Positions 46,081-57,074 of a stretch of DNA of 64,000 nt are shown here, piece by piece. Source of the DNA: Vibrio sp. SS-MA-C1-2 (GTDB lineage Bacteria > Pseudomonadota > Gammaproteobacteria > Enterobacterales > Vibrionaceae). Under the pieces are notes generated by a model. It was not told where the DNA came from, made no database searches, and saw only the letters and a list, made by a program, of their open reading frames with translations. A program made the position numbers and the translations under genes. Each line of letters begins with the position of its first letter. Positions within the stretch are counted from its first letter, which is position 1. Location of the stretch: the NCBI RefSeq assembly GCF_021513135.1, contig NZ_CP090981.1:868001-932000 (forward strand). The letters run 5' to 3'.

Positions 46081-46258
46081 TCGTTAGGTAGAAACCGTTA
46101 TTTATAAGATTAAGCATTAAAAAAATAGTGATTACTAACAACAAAGTTGCAGAACAGTTTACCTGTTATGTTAGAATTTAAAGTTATAAAAAACGTAAGA
46201 TCGTCATGATTGATGATTATCTTAGCTCAATAACCCTTTATTATTAAGAATACTAATT

Positions 46259-47212
46259 ATGTCAGATCAATTTGAGCATATCTCTGTACTACTAAATGAA
46301 TCAGTTGATGGTTTAGCAATAAAGCCTGATGGTACTTATATCGACTGTACATTTGGTCGTGGTGGTCATTCTCGTTTAATCCTCTCTAAACTTGGTGACA
46401 ATGGTCGTCTATTCTCTATCGATCGAGATCCACAAGCGATTGAAGAAGCTAATAAGATTGATGACCCACGTTTTACAATTATTCATGGCCCTTTTTCTGG
46501 CTTGGCTGATTATATCGTTGAGTATGATCTTATTGGTCGTGTTGATGGTATTTTGATGGATTTAGGTGTTTCATCGCCACAGCTAGACGATGCTTCTCGC
46601 GGGTTTAGTTTTATGCGTGATGGCCCATTAGATATGCGAATGGATCCAACAGCGGGAATTTCAGCCGCAGAATGGTTAGCTGAAGCTGATGCCGATGATA
46701 TTGCTTGGGTTTTAAAAGTTTTTGGTGAAGAACGTTTTGCTAAGCGAATCGCCCGTGCCATTGTTGCTCATCGTGAAGATGAAGAAAAAGAGCCGTTAAT
46801 TCGTACTCGTCAACTTGCAATGTTAATTGATGCAGTAACGCCTAATCGTGAAAAGAAAAAACATTCAGCAACTCGCAGTTTTCAGGCTATTCGAATCTAT
46901 ATTAACAGTGAATTAGAAGAGATTGAAAAAGCACTAGATGCAACTTTAGAGGCTCTCTGTGTTGATGGTCGTTTATCGGTAATCAGTTTCCACTCTTTAG
47001 AAGATCGTTTAGTTAAGCGCTTTATTCGTAAACAGAGTAAAGGACCTGATGTTCCTCCTGGTTTACCATTAACGGAAGCACAAATTAGAGAATTAGGTAC
47101 CGCAGCATTAGCACCAATAGGGAAAGCATTTAAACCAACAGAGAATGAAGTTGAAGAGAATACTCGTTCTCGTAGTTCAGTCTTACGTGTAGCGAAGAGA
47201 CTCCAACAGTGA
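46259..47212 (+). CDS. rsmH: 16S rRNA (cytosine1402-N4)-methyltransferase RsmH (MraW)
   Basis: Methylates C1402 in the ribosomal P site. 317 residues (E. coli 313). Motifs: the N-terminal [13 protein letters not shown] (about 7-19), SAM-binding [10 protein letters not shown] (about 29-38), [18 protein letters not shown] (about 101-118) and [15 protein letters not shown] (about 241-255). First gene of the dcw cluster here; mraZ, which usually precedes it, is absent and the rRNA operon lies upstream instead. Its stop overlaps the ftsL start by four bases. Confidence 0.96.
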   Translation: MSDQFEHISVLLNESVDGLAIKPDGTYIDCTFGRGGHSRLILSKLGDNGRLFSIDRDPQAIEEANKIDDPRFTIIHGPFSGLADYIVEYDLIGRVDGILMDLGVSSPQLDDASRGFSFMRDGPLDMRMDPTAGISAAEWLAEADADDIAWVLKVFGEERFAKRIARAIVAHREDEEKEPLIRTRQLAMLIDAVTPNREKKKHSATRSFQAIRIYINSELEEIEKALDATLEALCVDGRLSVISFHSLEDRLVKRFIRKQSKGPDVPPGLPLTEAQIRELGTAALAPIGKAFKPTENEVEENTRSRSSVLRVAKRLQQ

Positions 47213-47529
47213 AACTATTTAGCCATAATGAATTAATAATCCAGATTAAACGTGATCTCTTCTATTATCACCGTTCCTCTATTTTATTGCTCGTTGTGGC
47301 TATCTCATTAGCTGTCGGCATTGTATATACTACCCAAAACACTCGTGTTTTAATTAGTGAACGAGAGTTTTTGCTTATTGAACGAGACAACTTAGATGTT
47401 GAATGGCGTAATCTTATTTTAGAAGAGAGTACGCTTTCTGAACATAGTCGTGTTGAAGATATGGCACGAAAAAAACTGAAAATGGTTCGCCCGAATAAAG
47501 AGAGTGAAGTTGTGGTGAAAATGCCATGA
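47209..47529 (+). CDS. ftsL: cell division protein FtsL
   Basis: Small bitopic septal protein that with FtsB and FtsQ activates FtsWI. 106 residues (E. coli 121). A cytoplasmic N-terminus precedes one membrane helix (about 25-44, [18 protein letters not shown]) and a periplasmic leucine-zipper-like coiled coil ending in [15 protein letters not shown], the conserved C-terminal pattern. ATGA overlaps join it to rsmH and ftsI. Confidence 0.94.
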   Translation: MKLFSHNELIIQIKRDLFYYHRSSILLLVVAISLAVGIVYTTQNTRVLISEREFLLIERDNLDVEWRNLILEESTLSEHSRVEDMARKKLKMVRPNKESEVVVKMP

Positions 47530-49256
47530 AGAAGAAGTCTGTTGCTAATCAACGTAAACCAAAACCACCTTCAACTTTTGTATCATGGCGCTTTAAACTT
47601 GCTATTGTTGTAATTGTTGCAGTTTTATTGGCTTTAATTGGTCGTGTTGCTTTTTTACAGGTGATAGAGCCAGGAAAATTATTGCGTGAAGGGGATATGC
47701 GCTCTGTACGTGTTAAAGCATTAGAATCTGCGCGTGAAATTATTTACGATCGAAATGGCGAGCAATTAGCAGTTAGTGTCCCTGTACGGGCAGTGATTGC
47801 TGATCCTAAAGTGATCTTTCGAGATGGTGGTTTTAATGAGATTGATCGCTGGTATGCATTGGCCGATGTGTTGGGTTTGGAGCGTCAATATCTACTTAAA
47901 AGACTCACTGACAATAAAACACGTCGCTTTATCTATTTACAACGTCAAGTTAGTCCTGCAATGGCACAATATGTTCAAAAATTAAAGCTTCCTGGAATTG
48001 GATTGAAAGATGAGTCTCGTCGTTTTTATCCAACGGGTGAGGTTTCTGCTCATGTGATCGGGATGACAGGAATTGATGGTCATGGTCTTGAAGGAATTGA
48101 ACGTAGTTACGATGAGTGGTTGATGGGTGAATCAGGACGTCGAACCGTTCGAAAGGATCGCTTTAATCGTGTGGTGGAAAATATCGCAGTTGAAGAGCGT
48201 AAAAAAGGAAAATCGTTAACGTTAAGCATTGATCAGCGTATCCAAGCTGCAGCTTATCGAGCGGTGAAGCAAGCGAAAGCGGATTATCAAGCGACCTCTG
48301 CTTCTGCTGTATTAGTTGATATTCATAGTGGTGACGTACTCGCTATGGTTAATGCGCCTTCTTATAATCCAAATAATCGAAGTAATCTTCAAAGTTTTCG
48401 AATGAGAAACCGTGCAATCACCGATGTGATGGAGCCGGGATCAACGGTTAAACCCTTTGTGGTATTAGCTGCTTTAGAAGATGGAAGTGCAAAACTCGAT
48501 ACCGTTATTGATACCGGTAATGGCAGGTTAAGAATTGGCGGTAGTCAGGTTCGAGACAGTGCTAAAGCGGGCAAAGCTTCATTAACTAAAATTTTGCAAA
48601 AGTCGAGTAATGTTGGAGTGAGTAAACTCTCATTGGGTATGCCGGTTAATGATCTTTTAGGGATGTATAGCAGTGTTGGGCTCTCCGATTATAGTGGTGT
48701 GAACTTGATTGGTGAAACACTGGGTGCATTTCCAATTAGAAACCGATGGTCTGACTTTGAACGTGCGACCCTCTCTTTTGGTTATGGTCTTTCTGTTACA
48801 CCAGTGCAACTCGCTAGAGCTTACGCCACACTAGGAGCAAAAGGGATCAATCGCCCACTTTCTATTTTGAAACATGATGAAGTTCCTGCTGGTAAGCGAG
48901 TAATCGCAGAGAAAACAGCAGATGAAGTCTTGCATATGCTTGAAGCGGTAACTCATAAAGGCGGTAGTGCGACAAAAGCGGCAGTGAGTGGCTATCGTGT
49001 TGGTGCTAAAACTGGCACATCAAGAAAAGCGATTGCTGGAGGTTATGGTGATGAGTATGTGGCTCTAACCGCAGGAATAGCACCCATTAGTGATCCTCGA
49101 TTCGCTTTAGTGGTCGTTGTTAATGAACCTCAAGGTGATAAATATTATGGTGGTCAGGTGGCAGCACCGCTCTTTTCTACCATCATGCAGAGCGCATTAC
49201 AGTTAAAAAATATTGCGCCTGATGCCAATAATGAAAAACTAGAAATTATTAATTAA
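47526..49256 (+). CDS. ftsI: septal peptidoglycan transpeptidase FtsI (PBP3)
   Basis: Crosslinks septal peptidoglycan as partner of FtsW. 576 residues (E. coli 588). A cytoplasmic tail and membrane helix (about 24-45), the PBP dimerisation domain (about 68-225; REIIYDRNGEQLAVSVPV) and the transpeptidase domain with active-site Ser306 in STVK (306-309), SSN (360-362) and KTGTS (495-499). The three catalytic motifs are all intact. It overlaps ftsL by four bases and precedes murE by 8 nt. Confidence 0.97.
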   Translation: MKKKSVANQRKPKPPSTFVSWRFKLAIVVIVAVLLALIGRVAFLQVIEPGKLLREGDMRSVRVKALESAREIIYDRNGEQLAVSVPVRAVIADPKVIFRDGGFNEIDRWYALADVLGLERQYLLKRLTDNKTRRFIYLQRQVSPAMAQYVQKLKLPGIGLKDESRRFYPTGEVSAHVIGMTGIDGHGLEGIERSYDEWLMGESGRRTVRKDRFNRVVENIAVEERKKGKSLTLSIDQRIQAAAYRAVKQAKADYQATSASAVLVDIHSGDVLAMVNAPSYNPNNRSNLQSFRMRNRAITDVMEPGSTVKPFVVLAALEDGSAKLDTVIDTGNGRLRIGGSQVRDSAKAGKASLTKILQKSSNVGVSKLSLGMPVNDLLGMYSSVGLSDYSGVNLIGETLGAFPIRNRWSDFERATLSFGYGLSVTPVQLARAYATLGAKGINRPLSILKHDEVPAGKRVIAEKTADEVLHMLEAVTHKGGSATKAAVSGYRVGAKTGTSRKAIAGGYGDEYVALTAGIAPISDPRFALVVVVNEPQGDKYYGGQVAAPLFSTIMQSALQLKNIAPDANNEKLEIIN

Positions 49257-49264
49257 GAGGCTGT

Positions 49265-50752
49265 ATGAAGCAATCTTATCCATTAAATAAACTTCTCTCT
49301 TCGTGGTTCCATATTCCCCACGATACGGCAATTGAAACGATGACTTTAGATAGTCGTGAAGTTTCGTCGGGTGCACTCTTTATTGCAATTAAAGGGCATC
49401 AAGTTGATGGTCGTCAGTTTATTAATCGAGCGATTACAGAGGGTGCGGTGGCTGTTTTAAGTGATGCGAATGATGCTTCACAACATGGCGATATTAACTA
49501 TATTGGTGAGATTCCGATTATCTCTGTCTTTCACCTATCTTCATTACTCTCTGATATTGCCAATAAGTTTTATGATCACCCGTCAACTAAGATGTCAGTG
49601 ATCGGTGTAACAGGAACCAATGGTAAAACAACCATTACCCAGTTGATTGCACAGTGGCGAGACTTAATTGATGGTCAAGCTGGTGTGATGGGGACAACGG
49701 GGAATGGATTTCTATCTGATATGAAAACTGCTGCAAATACCACTGGAAATGCGATTGAAGTACAACAACAATTAGCGTTAATGGAGCAACAGAATGCAAC
49801 GCTAGTGGCGATGGAAATCTCATCTCATGGTTTGATTCAGCAACGTGTTAGTGCCGTTAACTTTACCGCGGCACTTTTTACCAATTTAAGTCGTGATCAT
49901 CTTGATTATCATGGTGATATGGAGAGTTATGAAGAAGCGAAAAAACTTCTTTTTACCACTCATCAACCAAATATTTCGATCTTAAATTGTGACGATCCAG
50001 TTGCTCGTGGTTGGATTAATCAAATATCGCCAGCCGTATCGGTAGCAACGAGTCGTGACAATATTGATCTAGAGCAACAGTATCTCTACGCCACAGAGAT
50101 TAAATATAGTCAACAAGGGGTGATGATCTCATTCTCATCTAGTTGGGGAGATGGCTCTTTTTCTGCACCATTGGTTGGTAAGTTTAATGTCAGTAACCTT
50201 TTGCTGGCACTTGCAACGCTACTTTCTCTTGGTTTTTCATTATCAACGCTGATCGCGACAGCTTCACAATTAAAAGCAGTGATTGGTCGAATGGAGCTTT
50301 TTCAACAAACTGACAAACCGCTTGCCGTAGTTGATTATGCTCACACCCCTGACGCTTTAGAAAAAGCATTAATGGCGTTGCGAGTGCATTGTAAAGGTAA
50401 GCTTTGGGCGATTGTTGGTTGTGGTGGTGATCGTGACAGAGGCAAGCGTTCGTTAATGGCAGCCGCAGCGGTTGGGCTGTCAGACTACACTATTTTTACT
50501 AATGATAATCCAAGAAATGAAGATCCTTCCCAGATCATTGACGATATGATGGCTGGCGTAGAAAGCAAAGACCAGATTGTTATTGAACAAGATCGTGAGC
50601 AGGCATGTCATTATGCACTCTCTCGTGCTGATGTTGATGACATTATCTTGATTGCTGGTAAAGGCCATGAGGATTATCAGATTTTAGCAGATAAAACGAT
50701 TCACTACTCTGATAGAGAAACGGTAAGTCGTTGGTTAGGAATTACATTGTGA
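49265..50752 (+). CDS. murE: UDP-MurNAc-tripeptide synthetase MurE (meso-DAP-adding)
   Basis: Adds meso-diaminopimelate to UDP-MurNAc-L-Ala-D-Glu. 495 residues, as in E. coli. The Mur ligase N-terminal domain (about 1-100), the ATP-binding loop GVTGTNGKTT (about 117-126), and the DNPRNEDP motif near 418, which selects meso-DAP rather than lysine, are all visible. The C-terminal domain contains GKGHEDYQI. It overlaps the murF start by four bases (GTGA). Confidence 0.96.
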   Translation: MKQSYPLNKLLSSWFHIPHDTAIETMTLDSREVSSGALFIAIKGHQVDGRQFINRAITEGAVAVLSDANDASQHGDINYIGEIPIISVFHLSSLLSDIANKFYDHPSTKMSVIGVTGTNGKTTITQLIAQWRDLIDGQAGVMGTTGNGFLSDMKTAANTTGNAIEVQQQLALMEQQNATLVAMEISSHGLIQQRVSAVNFTAALFTNLSRDHLDYHGDMESYEEAKKLLFTTHQPNISILNCDDPVARGWINQISPAVSVATSRDNIDLEQQYLYATEIKYSQQGVMISFSSSWGDGSFSAPLVGKFNVSNLLLALATLLSLGFSLSTLIATASQLKAVIGRMELFQQTDKPLAVVDYAHTPDALEKALMALRVHCKGKLWAIVGCGGDRDRGKRSLMAAAAVGLSDYTIFTNDNPRNEDPSQIIDDMMAGVESKDQIVIEQDREQACHYALSRADVDDIILIAGKGHEDYQILADKTIHYSDRETVSRWLGITL

Positions 50753-52125
50753 TTGAAATATCATTAAATAAAGTCGCTGAAATTGTAGGCGGTGAATTAA
50801 CAGTCATTGATTCAAATGAGATGATCTCCGAGATCTCGACGGATAGTCGAACCCTTAATGGGGGATCACTTTTTGTTGCTTTGCAAGGTGAAAACTTCGA
50901 TGGGCATCGTTTTGCTTCTGTCGCAGAAGAAAATGGTGCATCCGCACTCTTAGTTAATCGTCAGCTTGAGCTTTCGATTCCGCAAGTGATCGTTGAAGAT
51001 ACACTATTGGCATTAGGACGTTTAGGGCAGTGGGTAAAAGATCAAACTGCACCGATCACTTTGGCTTTAACGGGAAGCTGTGGCAAAACAACCGTTAAAG
51101 AGATGGTTGCCGCGATCCTAAGTCGCAAAGCACAAACATTGGCGACACTGGGTAATTTTAATAATGATATTGGTGTGCCGCTGACCTTATTACGCCTGAC
51201 GCCTCAGGACCATTTTGCGGTGATTGAGTTAGGGGCTAACCATATTGGTGAGATTGATTATACGGCTAATTTAACCGCACCTTCCGTTGCGCTGATTAAT
51301 AATTTAGCAGCCGCTCATCTTGAAGGATTTGGCTCTTTAGAAGGCGTTGCCAAAGCGAAAGGTGAAATCTTCAAAGGATTAAACAACGGTGATACTGCAA
51401 TTTATAATCTTGAGAGCCATAATGTCGATTTTTGGCAGCAAGATTTAGCCGGTAAAAAGGTGATGACTTTCTCTCTTGAGAATAACCAAGCCGATCTATT
51501 TGGGTCTGATATCCAGCTAAATTCACAAGGTTGTGCACGCTTTGTATTAAATTCAAAGCAAGGATCACAAGTGATCCAGCTTGTTGTACCGGGGAAGCAT
51601 AATGTTGCAAATGCTGTGGCGGCGGCGGCAATGAGTCTTGCGGTTGGTGCATCGTTAAAAGATATTGCTCAGGGTTTAGAAGAGATGGCGATGGTTAAAG
51701 GCCGTGTTGAAGTGATGCAATTAACGGATACTCTGCGTGTTATTGATGATACTTACAATGCCAGTGTTGCCGCGGTTAAAGCCGCTGCAGACTTGTTAAG
51801 TAGCTATAAAGGAAAGAAAGTATTTATCGTTGGCGATATGGCAGAGCTGGGAGATGAAAGCTTAGCAATGCATCAAGAGGTTGCTGATTATATTAAAACG
51901 ATGAATATAGATAATGTCTTAACTTTTGGCGAATACAGCGAAGTTATTAGTCGAGATAATGGTGGTCTACACTTTACAGATAAATCTAAATTAATCGCGG
52001 CAGTGAGCGATTTAATTGAAAATAATAATAAAGATAATCGCAGTGAAATAACTGTGTTGGTTAAAGGAGCAAGAAGTATGAAGATGGAAGAGATCATTAC
52101 GGCGATTAAGGGGCATATTCAATGA
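50749..52125 (+). CDS. murF: UDP-MurNAc-tripeptide:D-Ala-D-Ala ligase MurF
   Basis: Adds D-Ala-D-Ala to the UDP-MurNAc-tripeptide. About 458 residues (E. coli 452). The GTG at 50749 is preferred over an upstream in-frame TTG at 50731: it gives an [15 protein letters not shown] start, sits in a GTGA overlap with murE and has TTAGGA about 8 nt upstream. ATP-binding loop [14 protein letters not shown] (about 102-115); [13 protein letters not shown] and DDTYNAS are family motifs. Its ligand D-Ala-D-Ala must come from a ddl gene outside this window. Confidence 0.95.
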   Translation: MIEISLNKVAEIVGGELTVIDSNEMISEISTDSRTLNGGSLFVALQGENFDGHRFASVAEENGASALLVNRQLELSIPQVIVEDTLLALGRLGQWVKDQTAPITLALTGSCGKTTVKEMVAAILSRKAQTLATLGNFNNDIGVPLTLLRLTPQDHFAVIELGANHIGEIDYTANLTAPSVALINNLAAAHLEGFGSLEGVAKAKGEIFKGLNNGDTAIYNLESHNVDFWQQDLAGKKVMTFSLENNQADLFGSDIQLNSQGCARFVLNSKQGSQVIQLVVPGKHNVANAVAAAAMSLAVGASLKDIAQGLEEMAMVKGRVEVMQLTDTLRVIDDTYNASVAAVKAAADLLSSYKGKKVFIVGDMAELGDESLAMHQEVADYIKTMNIDNVLTFGEYSEVISRDNGGLHFTDKSKLIAAVSDLIENNNKDNRSEITVLVKGARSMKMEEIITAIKGHIQ

Positions 52126-53204
52126 TTATTTGGTTAGCTGGACATCTTGAAGGATATTTTCCTTTCTTTCGTCTATTTCACTATCTGACGTTCCGCTCGA
52201 TCCTTAGTATTTTAACAGCACTGCTGTTTTCTCTCTGGATGGGACCAAGATTAATCGCATATTTACAAAAGATGCAGATTGGTCAGGTTGTACGTAATGA
52301 AGGTCCAGAATCCCATTTTAGTAAACGAGGCACGCCAACAATGGGCGGAGTGATGATCTTAGCTTCGATTACATTAACCGTTTTACTCTGGGCTGATTTA
52401 AGCAACCCTTATATTTGGGCGGTGTTAACTGTACTCCTTGGCTATGGTGCTATCGGTTTTGTCGATGATTACCGTAAAGTGGTGAGAAAGAATACCGACG
52501 GCTTGATTGCGCGCTGGAAGTACTTTTGGCAGTCTGCCATTGCATTAGTGGTCGCTTTTGCACTTTATGCCTATGGTAAAGATACCGCAGCGACGCAACT
52601 TGTGGTTCCTTTCTTTAAAGATGTGATGCCACAACTTGGACTGTTTTATATCGTTCTTACCTATTTTGTTATCGTGGGGACCAGTAATGCGGTCAACCTT
52701 ACCGATGGTTTAGATGGTTTAGCGATTATGCCGACCATTATGGTTGCTGGCGGTTTTGCATTGATAGCATGGGCGACAGGCAACGTTAACTTTGCCGAAT
52801 ACCTCCATATTCCCTACTTACGAGATGCTAGTGAATTGGTGATCTTCTGTACCGCAATTGTCGGTGCAGGGCTTGGTTTCTTGTGGTTTAACACCTATCC
52901 AGCTCAAGTCTTTATGGGCGATGTTGGCTCTTTAGCGCTCGGTGGCGCACTGGGTACAATTGCTGTATTGGTTCGTCAAGAGTTGCTATTAGTGATTATG
53001 GGCGGTGTGTTTGTGATGGAAACCGTTTCTGTTATTTTGCAGGTTGGCTCTTATAAACTACGTGGCCAACGGATCTTTAGAATGGCACCAATTCATCACC
53101 ATTATGAATTGAAAGGCTGGCCTGAGCCTCGTGTTATCGTGCGCTTTTGGATTATCTCTCTGATGCTGGTTCTTATTGGTTTAGCAACATTAAAGGTTCG
53201 ATAG
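52122..53204 (+). CDS. mraY: phospho-MurNAc-pentapeptide translocase MraY
   Basis: Forms lipid I from UDP-MurNAc-pentapeptide and undecaprenyl phosphate in the inner membrane. 360 residues, identical to E. coli, with ten membrane helices. Catalytic motifs: FVDDYRKV (about 116-123, Asp pair), [10 protein letters not shown] (about 190-199) and the [11 protein letters not shown] loop (about 324-334). It overlaps murF by four bases and touches murD. Confidence 0.97.
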   Translation: MIIWLAGHLEGYFPFFRLFHYLTFRSILSILTALLFSLWMGPRLIAYLQKMQIGQVVRNEGPESHFSKRGTPTMGGVMILASITLTVLLWADLSNPYIWAVLTVLLGYGAIGFVDDYRKVVRKNTDGLIARWKYFWQSAIALVVAFALYAYGKDTAATQLVVPFFKDVMPQLGLFYIVLTYFVIVGTSNAVNLTDGLDGLAIMPTIMVAGGFALIAWATGNVNFAEYLHIPYLRDASELVIFCTAIVGAGLGFLWFNTYPAQVFMGDVGSLALGGALGTIAVLVRQELLLVIMGGVFVMETVSVILQVGSYKLRGQRIFRMAPIHHHYELKGWPEPRVIVRFWIISLMLVLIGLATLKVR

Positions 53205-54554
53205 ATGAGTACCGTTATTCCTCAGCACCAGCTTGAACTTGGCACTAAGTTACAACCCAATAGTATGGTGGTTGTAGTTGGTTTGGGGATGACAGGGCTC
53301 TCTGTTGTCCATTTTCTTCAACAACAAAAGCTGAATTTAGATATTCGGGTTATCGATACTCGAGAGAAGCCGCCAGGTGCTGATCAGCTCACCGAAGCGA
53401 TCCAACTGTTTAGCGGTGGTTGGCAGCAAGAGTGGCTAAATAGTGCAGATCTCATTATTTCAAGTCCGGGCATTGCCTTAGCTACCCCAGCACTTCAGCA
53501 AGCGAAAAAGCATCATGTTCCAATTATCGGTGATATAGAGTTATTTGCTTGGTATGTCGATGCGCCTGTTTTGGCAATCACTGGCTCAAATGGTAAAAGT
53601 ACCGTGACGAGCCTAGTGGGTGCTATGGCACAAGAAGCTGGAATCAATGTGGGTGTGGGTGGCAATATCGGTTTTGCTGCACTTGATATGCTATTTAAAC
53701 ATGATTTGTATGTATTAGAGTTATCAAGTTTTCAGCTTGAAACGACGACATCATTAAAACCAGCCGCAGCCGTATTTCTCAATTTATCCGAAGATCATAT
53801 GGATCGCTATCTTGGTATGGCCGATTATCGTGCTGCCAAGTTATCTATCTTTAGTGGCGCAGAACGGATTATCGTTAATCGTGATGATCGAGAAACGTAT
53901 CCCGATACTCCATATCTTGATGCTGAGACGGTGAGTTTTGGTTTTGACCATCAAGAGTTTGGCTTAAGTTCAATTGATGATGATCAATGGTTAATGATTG
54001 ATGACCAACCTGTAATGAAAAGCTGCGATATCGCTTTAGTTGGACGACACAATATAGCCAATGGTTTAGCTGCGTTAGCGTTGGCATTAAAGGTTAACAT
54101 TCCTCTTGATGCTGGAATTCGAGCATTAAAAAGTTATACCGGATTAGAACATCGTTGTCAGCTAGTCTCTGTTATTGATGGTGTGAAATGGGTTAATGAC
54201 TCTAAGGCGACCAATGTCGCGAGTACGCTTGCTGCGTTAGATGGTTTAGACGTTGCTGGCACTCTACATTTACTGGTTGGTGGTGATGGTAAAGGGGCTG
54301 ACTTTAGCGAATTAGCGCCAATTATGGCTAAACTTCCTTTACAGCTTTATTGTTTTGGTCGTGATGGTAAGCAACTACTCTCTCTTCATGCTAACTCTAT
54401 TCGTGTTGACACGATGTTTGAGGCGATTGATTTAATTAAACTGCAGGTTTCAAGCGGAGATATTGTGATGTTATCACCAGCCTGTGCCAGTTTTGATCAA
54501 TTTGCTAATTTTATGGCCAGAGGTGAGGCTTTTTGTCGCTATATTGAGAATTGA
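53205..54554 (+). CDS. murD: UDP-MurNAc-L-alanine:D-glutamate ligase MurD
   Basis: Adds D-glutamate to UDP-MurNAc-L-Ala. 449 residues (E. coli 438). The N-terminal Rossmann domain binds UDP ([13 protein letters not shown], about 22-34); ATP loop [13 protein letters not shown] (about 125-137); ELSSFQLE and [10 protein letters not shown] in the central domain; HRCQLV and WVNDSKATN in the C-terminal part. It directly follows mraY. Unlike E. coli, about 200 bp separate it from ftsW. Confidence 0.96.
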   Translation: MSTVIPQHQLELGTKLQPNSMVVVVGLGMTGLSVVHFLQQQKLNLDIRVIDTREKPPGADQLTEAIQLFSGGWQQEWLNSADLIISSPGIALATPALQQAKKHHVPIIGDIELFAWYVDAPVLAITGSNGKSTVTSLVGAMAQEAGINVGVGGNIGFAALDMLFKHDLYVLELSSFQLETTTSLKPAAAVFLNLSEDHMDRYLGMADYRAAKLSIFSGAERIIVNRDDRETYPDTPYLDAETVSFGFDHQEFGLSSIDDDQWLMIDDQPVMKSCDIALVGRHNIANGLAALALALKVNIPLDAGIRALKSYTGLEHRCQLVSVIDGVKWVNDSKATNVASTLAALDGLDVAGTLHLLVGGDGKGADFSELAPIMAKLPLQLYCFGRDGKQLLSLHANSIRVDTMFEAIDLIKLQVSSGDIVMLSPACASFDQFANFMARGEAFCRYIEN

Positions 54555-54679
54555 GGATAGAATAAGTGAGACAGCGAGCATTTAATACTTACAATTTGCT
54601 GGCGATTGATTCACTTTAGCGGCTTTCAATATAAAAAATAATAATGATGGTCGCTTAACAGTTAAATCTTTGGTTTTAA

Positions 54680-54699
54680 ACTCTTCAAGTATGAAGAGT
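54680..54699 (+). other. Hairpin in the murD-ftsW gap (possible ERIC end remnant)
   Basis: ACTCTTC and GAAGAGT pair around a 6-nt loop. CTTCAAGTATGAAGAGT here is identical to the outer end of the ERIC copy at 63133 read on the other strand, so it may be the remnant of an old insertion or a chance match. Confidence 0.35.
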
Positions 54700-54757
54700 C
54701 TATTTGATTCACTTTATTTATTCTATTTTTATCTGGAGAGAGGGAGATCGCCTGATT

Positions 54758-56026
54758 ATGTCAAACTCAATCATGCATTCAATGAAAGAGTGGCTACTAA
54801 AACCTGCTGAGCCTGCGATGTATGATCGTCAAATTCTTTGGATCGCATTTGCATTAATGGTCTCTGGTCTGGTCATGGTCTCCTCTGCTTCTATCTCTGT
54901 ATCGATTCGACACTTTGATTCTTCATTTCATTACGCTTATCGTCATGGTATCTTTTTGGTGGGCGCACTTCTTGTTGGAACCATTACTTTAACGATCCCT
55001 GTCAATCTATGGCAGAAATATAGTTCAGCTCTTCTCGTTGTCTCAATTATACTATTGATTGCGGTTTTGATCATAGGACGCTCTGTTAATGGTGCTGTTC
55101 GCTGGCTACCTTTAGGAGTGATTAATCTTCAGCCTGCAGAGATCGCTAAACTCTCTTTATTTGTCTTTATTGCTGGTTACCTAGAGCGTCGACATGGTGA
55201 AGTTGTCAAAACGTTTCGAGGATTTTTAAAACCTTTAATGGTCTTTTTTGTTCTTGCATTTCTCTTACTGCTTCAACCTGATTTAGGTACCGTTATTGTT
55301 ATGTTCGTTGCTGTGGTGGGGATGCTGTTTGTTGCAGGGGCGAAACTATGGCAGTTCCTCGGTTTAATCATGATGGGGTTAGGCAGTATCGTACTGTTGA
55401 TTGTCTTTGAGCCTTATCGTTGGCGTCGTGTCACCTCTTTTCTTGATCCTTGGCAAGATGCATTTGGTAGTGGCTACCAGTTAACTCAATCATTAATGGC
55501 TTTTGGCCGTGGTGGTTGGTTTGGCCAAGGCTTAGGTAATTCGGTACAGAAGCTCGAATACTTACCAGAAGCGCATACTGACTTTGTCTTTGCTATTTTG
55601 GGGGAAGAGTTAGGTCTGATTGGCGTCTGTTTTGTGCTGTTATTGGTTTTTGCTTTAGTTGCAAAGGCGTTAATTATCAGCTGGCGTTGTCTACAGAATG
55701 ATATGATGTTTAGCGGTTTTCTCTCCTTTGGAATTGGCATTTGGTTAGCATTTCAAACCATGGTTAATGTTGGTGCGGCTTCTGGTATGATTCCAACAAA
55801 AGGGTTAACTTTACCGCTAATTAGTTATGGTGGCTCGAGTTTATTAGTGATGGCTGTAGCCGTTTCTTTGTTATTACGGATTGATTTTGAGTATCGCTTA
55901 GTCACCACACAAGCTGATCCTAAATCAAATCATTCGAAGTCCGAACGATCAAAATTGAAGAGTATTGACAAAAATAGTACTCAAAATGAAACTAATTCAG
56001 ATAAAGAAGAACAAATAGCAGAATGA
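54758..56026 (+). CDS. ftsW: septal peptidoglycan glycosyltransferase FtsW (SEDS)
   Basis: SEDS polymerase that works with FtsI at the septum. About 422 residues from the ATG at 54758; an upstream TTG (54704) would add 18 residues of unlikely leader, and AGGGAG at 54741-54746 is somewhat far from 54758, so the start is not certain. Ten membrane helices; [26 protein letters not shown] (about 230-255) and the catalytic-loop Asp in [18 protein letters not shown] (about 275-292) are typical. A charged C-terminal tail (about 45 residues, Lys/Ser/Glu) follows the last helix. It overlaps murG by four bases. Confidence 0.94.
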   Translation: MSNSIMHSMKEWLLKPAEPAMYDRQILWIAFALMVSGLVMVSSASISVSIRHFDSSFHYAYRHGIFLVGALLVGTITLTIPVNLWQKYSSALLVVSIILLIAVLIIGRSVNGAVRWLPLGVINLQPAEIAKLSLFVFIAGYLERRHGEVVKTFRGFLKPLMVFFVLAFLLLLQPDLGTVIVMFVAVVGMLFVAGAKLWQFLGLIMMGLGSIVLLIVFEPYRWRRVTSFLDPWQDAFGSGYQLTQSLMAFGRGGWFGQGLGNSVQKLEYLPEAHTDFVFAILGEELGLIGVCFVLLLVFALVAKALIISWRCLQNDMMFSGFLSFGIGIWLAFQTMVNVGAASGMIPTKGLTLPLISYGGSSLLVMAVAVSLLLRIDFEYRLVTTQADPKSNHSKSERSKLKSIDKNSTQNETNSDKEEQIAE

Positions 56027-57072
56027 GTAAAAAATTATTAGTAATGGCTGGTGGTACTGGCGGACATGTTTTTCCTGGTTTAGCGGTTGCTGAACAGCTA
56101 AAACAACAAGGTTGGGAAATTCGTTGGTTAGGAACGGCAGATCGAATGGAAGCCGATCTTGTCCCTAAACATGGTATTGAGATCGATTTTATTAAAGTAT
56201 CGGGTCTACGGGGTCAAAGAATTGCAGGCTTAATCACGGCTCCTTTCCGTATTTTTAAAGCGATTCTTCAAGCTAAACGTTATATTAAAGCTTGGCAACC
56301 TGATGTTGTTTTAGGGATGGGAGGGTATGTGAGCGGTCCCGGTGGTGTTGCTGCTTGGTTGAGTGGAATTCCTGTTGTGTTACATGAACAGAATGCCGTT
56401 GCAGGATTAACCAATCAATGGTTAGCCAAAATAGCGAAACGTGTACTACAAGCCTTTCCAGGGGCATTTAAAACTGCTGAAGTTGTGGGTAATCCTGTAC
56501 GTGAAGATGTCGTAGAACTTCCTACTCCATCGAAAAAATCTCAAGATAGACCATTACAGATCTTGGTGATGGGCGGAAGTCAGGGTGCTCGAATTCTTAA
56601 TCAAACGGTTCCTTTAGCTGCCAACAAATTGGGTGATAACGCGCTGTTTTGGCATCAGACCGGTAAAGGAAATAGTCAACAAACTAAAGCTCTTTATCAA
56701 AATGCCGATAAACATCGTGTTGATGATTTTATCTATAATGTAGCAGAAGCATACCACTGGGCAGATCTAATTATTTGCCGTTCTGGTGCTTTAACTGTTT
56801 CTGAAGTTTCTGCTGCCGGGTTAGGGGCTATTTTTATCCCATTTATGCATAAAGATCGCCAACAAGCGAAAAATGCAGCACACCTTGTTGAGTCAGGTGC
56901 TGCGATTATAATTGAACAACCAGAGTTAACGGTTGATGGCTTAGTTGAGACGATTAAAAATATTGATGATGAGACACTTTTTCAAATGGCCACATCGGCG
57001 AGAAAGTCGGCTATTACTGATGCGGCAAGTCGAGTTGCCACTGTGATCTCATCACTGACAAAGAAGAATTAA
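56023..57072 (+). CDS. murG: lipid I N-acetylglucosaminyltransferase MurG
   Basis: Transfers GlcNAc to lipid I, giving lipid II, on the cytoplasmic face of the membrane. 349 residues (E. coli 355). GT28 family: [16 protein letters not shown] (8-23), [17 protein letters not shown] (about 96-112), [11 protein letters not shown], and the UDP-GlcNAc-binding GGSQGA (about 184-189) and [12 protein letters not shown] (about 245-256). It follows ftsW with an ATGA overlap and is 2 nt from murC. Confidence 0.96.
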   Translation: MSKKLLVMAGGTGGHVFPGLAVAEQLKQQGWEIRWLGTADRMEADLVPKHGIEIDFIKVSGLRGQRIAGLITAPFRIFKAILQAKRYIKAWQPDVVLGMGGYVSGPGGVAAWLSGIPVVLHEQNAVAGLTNQWLAKIAKRVLQAFPGAFKTAEVVGNPVREDVVELPTPSKKSQDRPLQILVMGGSQGARILNQTVPLAANKLGDNALFWHQTGKGNSQQTKALYQNADKHRVDDFIYNVAEAYHWADLIICRSGALTVSEVSAAGLGAIFIPFMHKDRQQAKNAAHLVESGAAIIIEQPELTVDGLVETIKNIDDETLFQMATSARKSAITDAASRVATVISSLTKKN

Positions 57073-57074
57073 TC

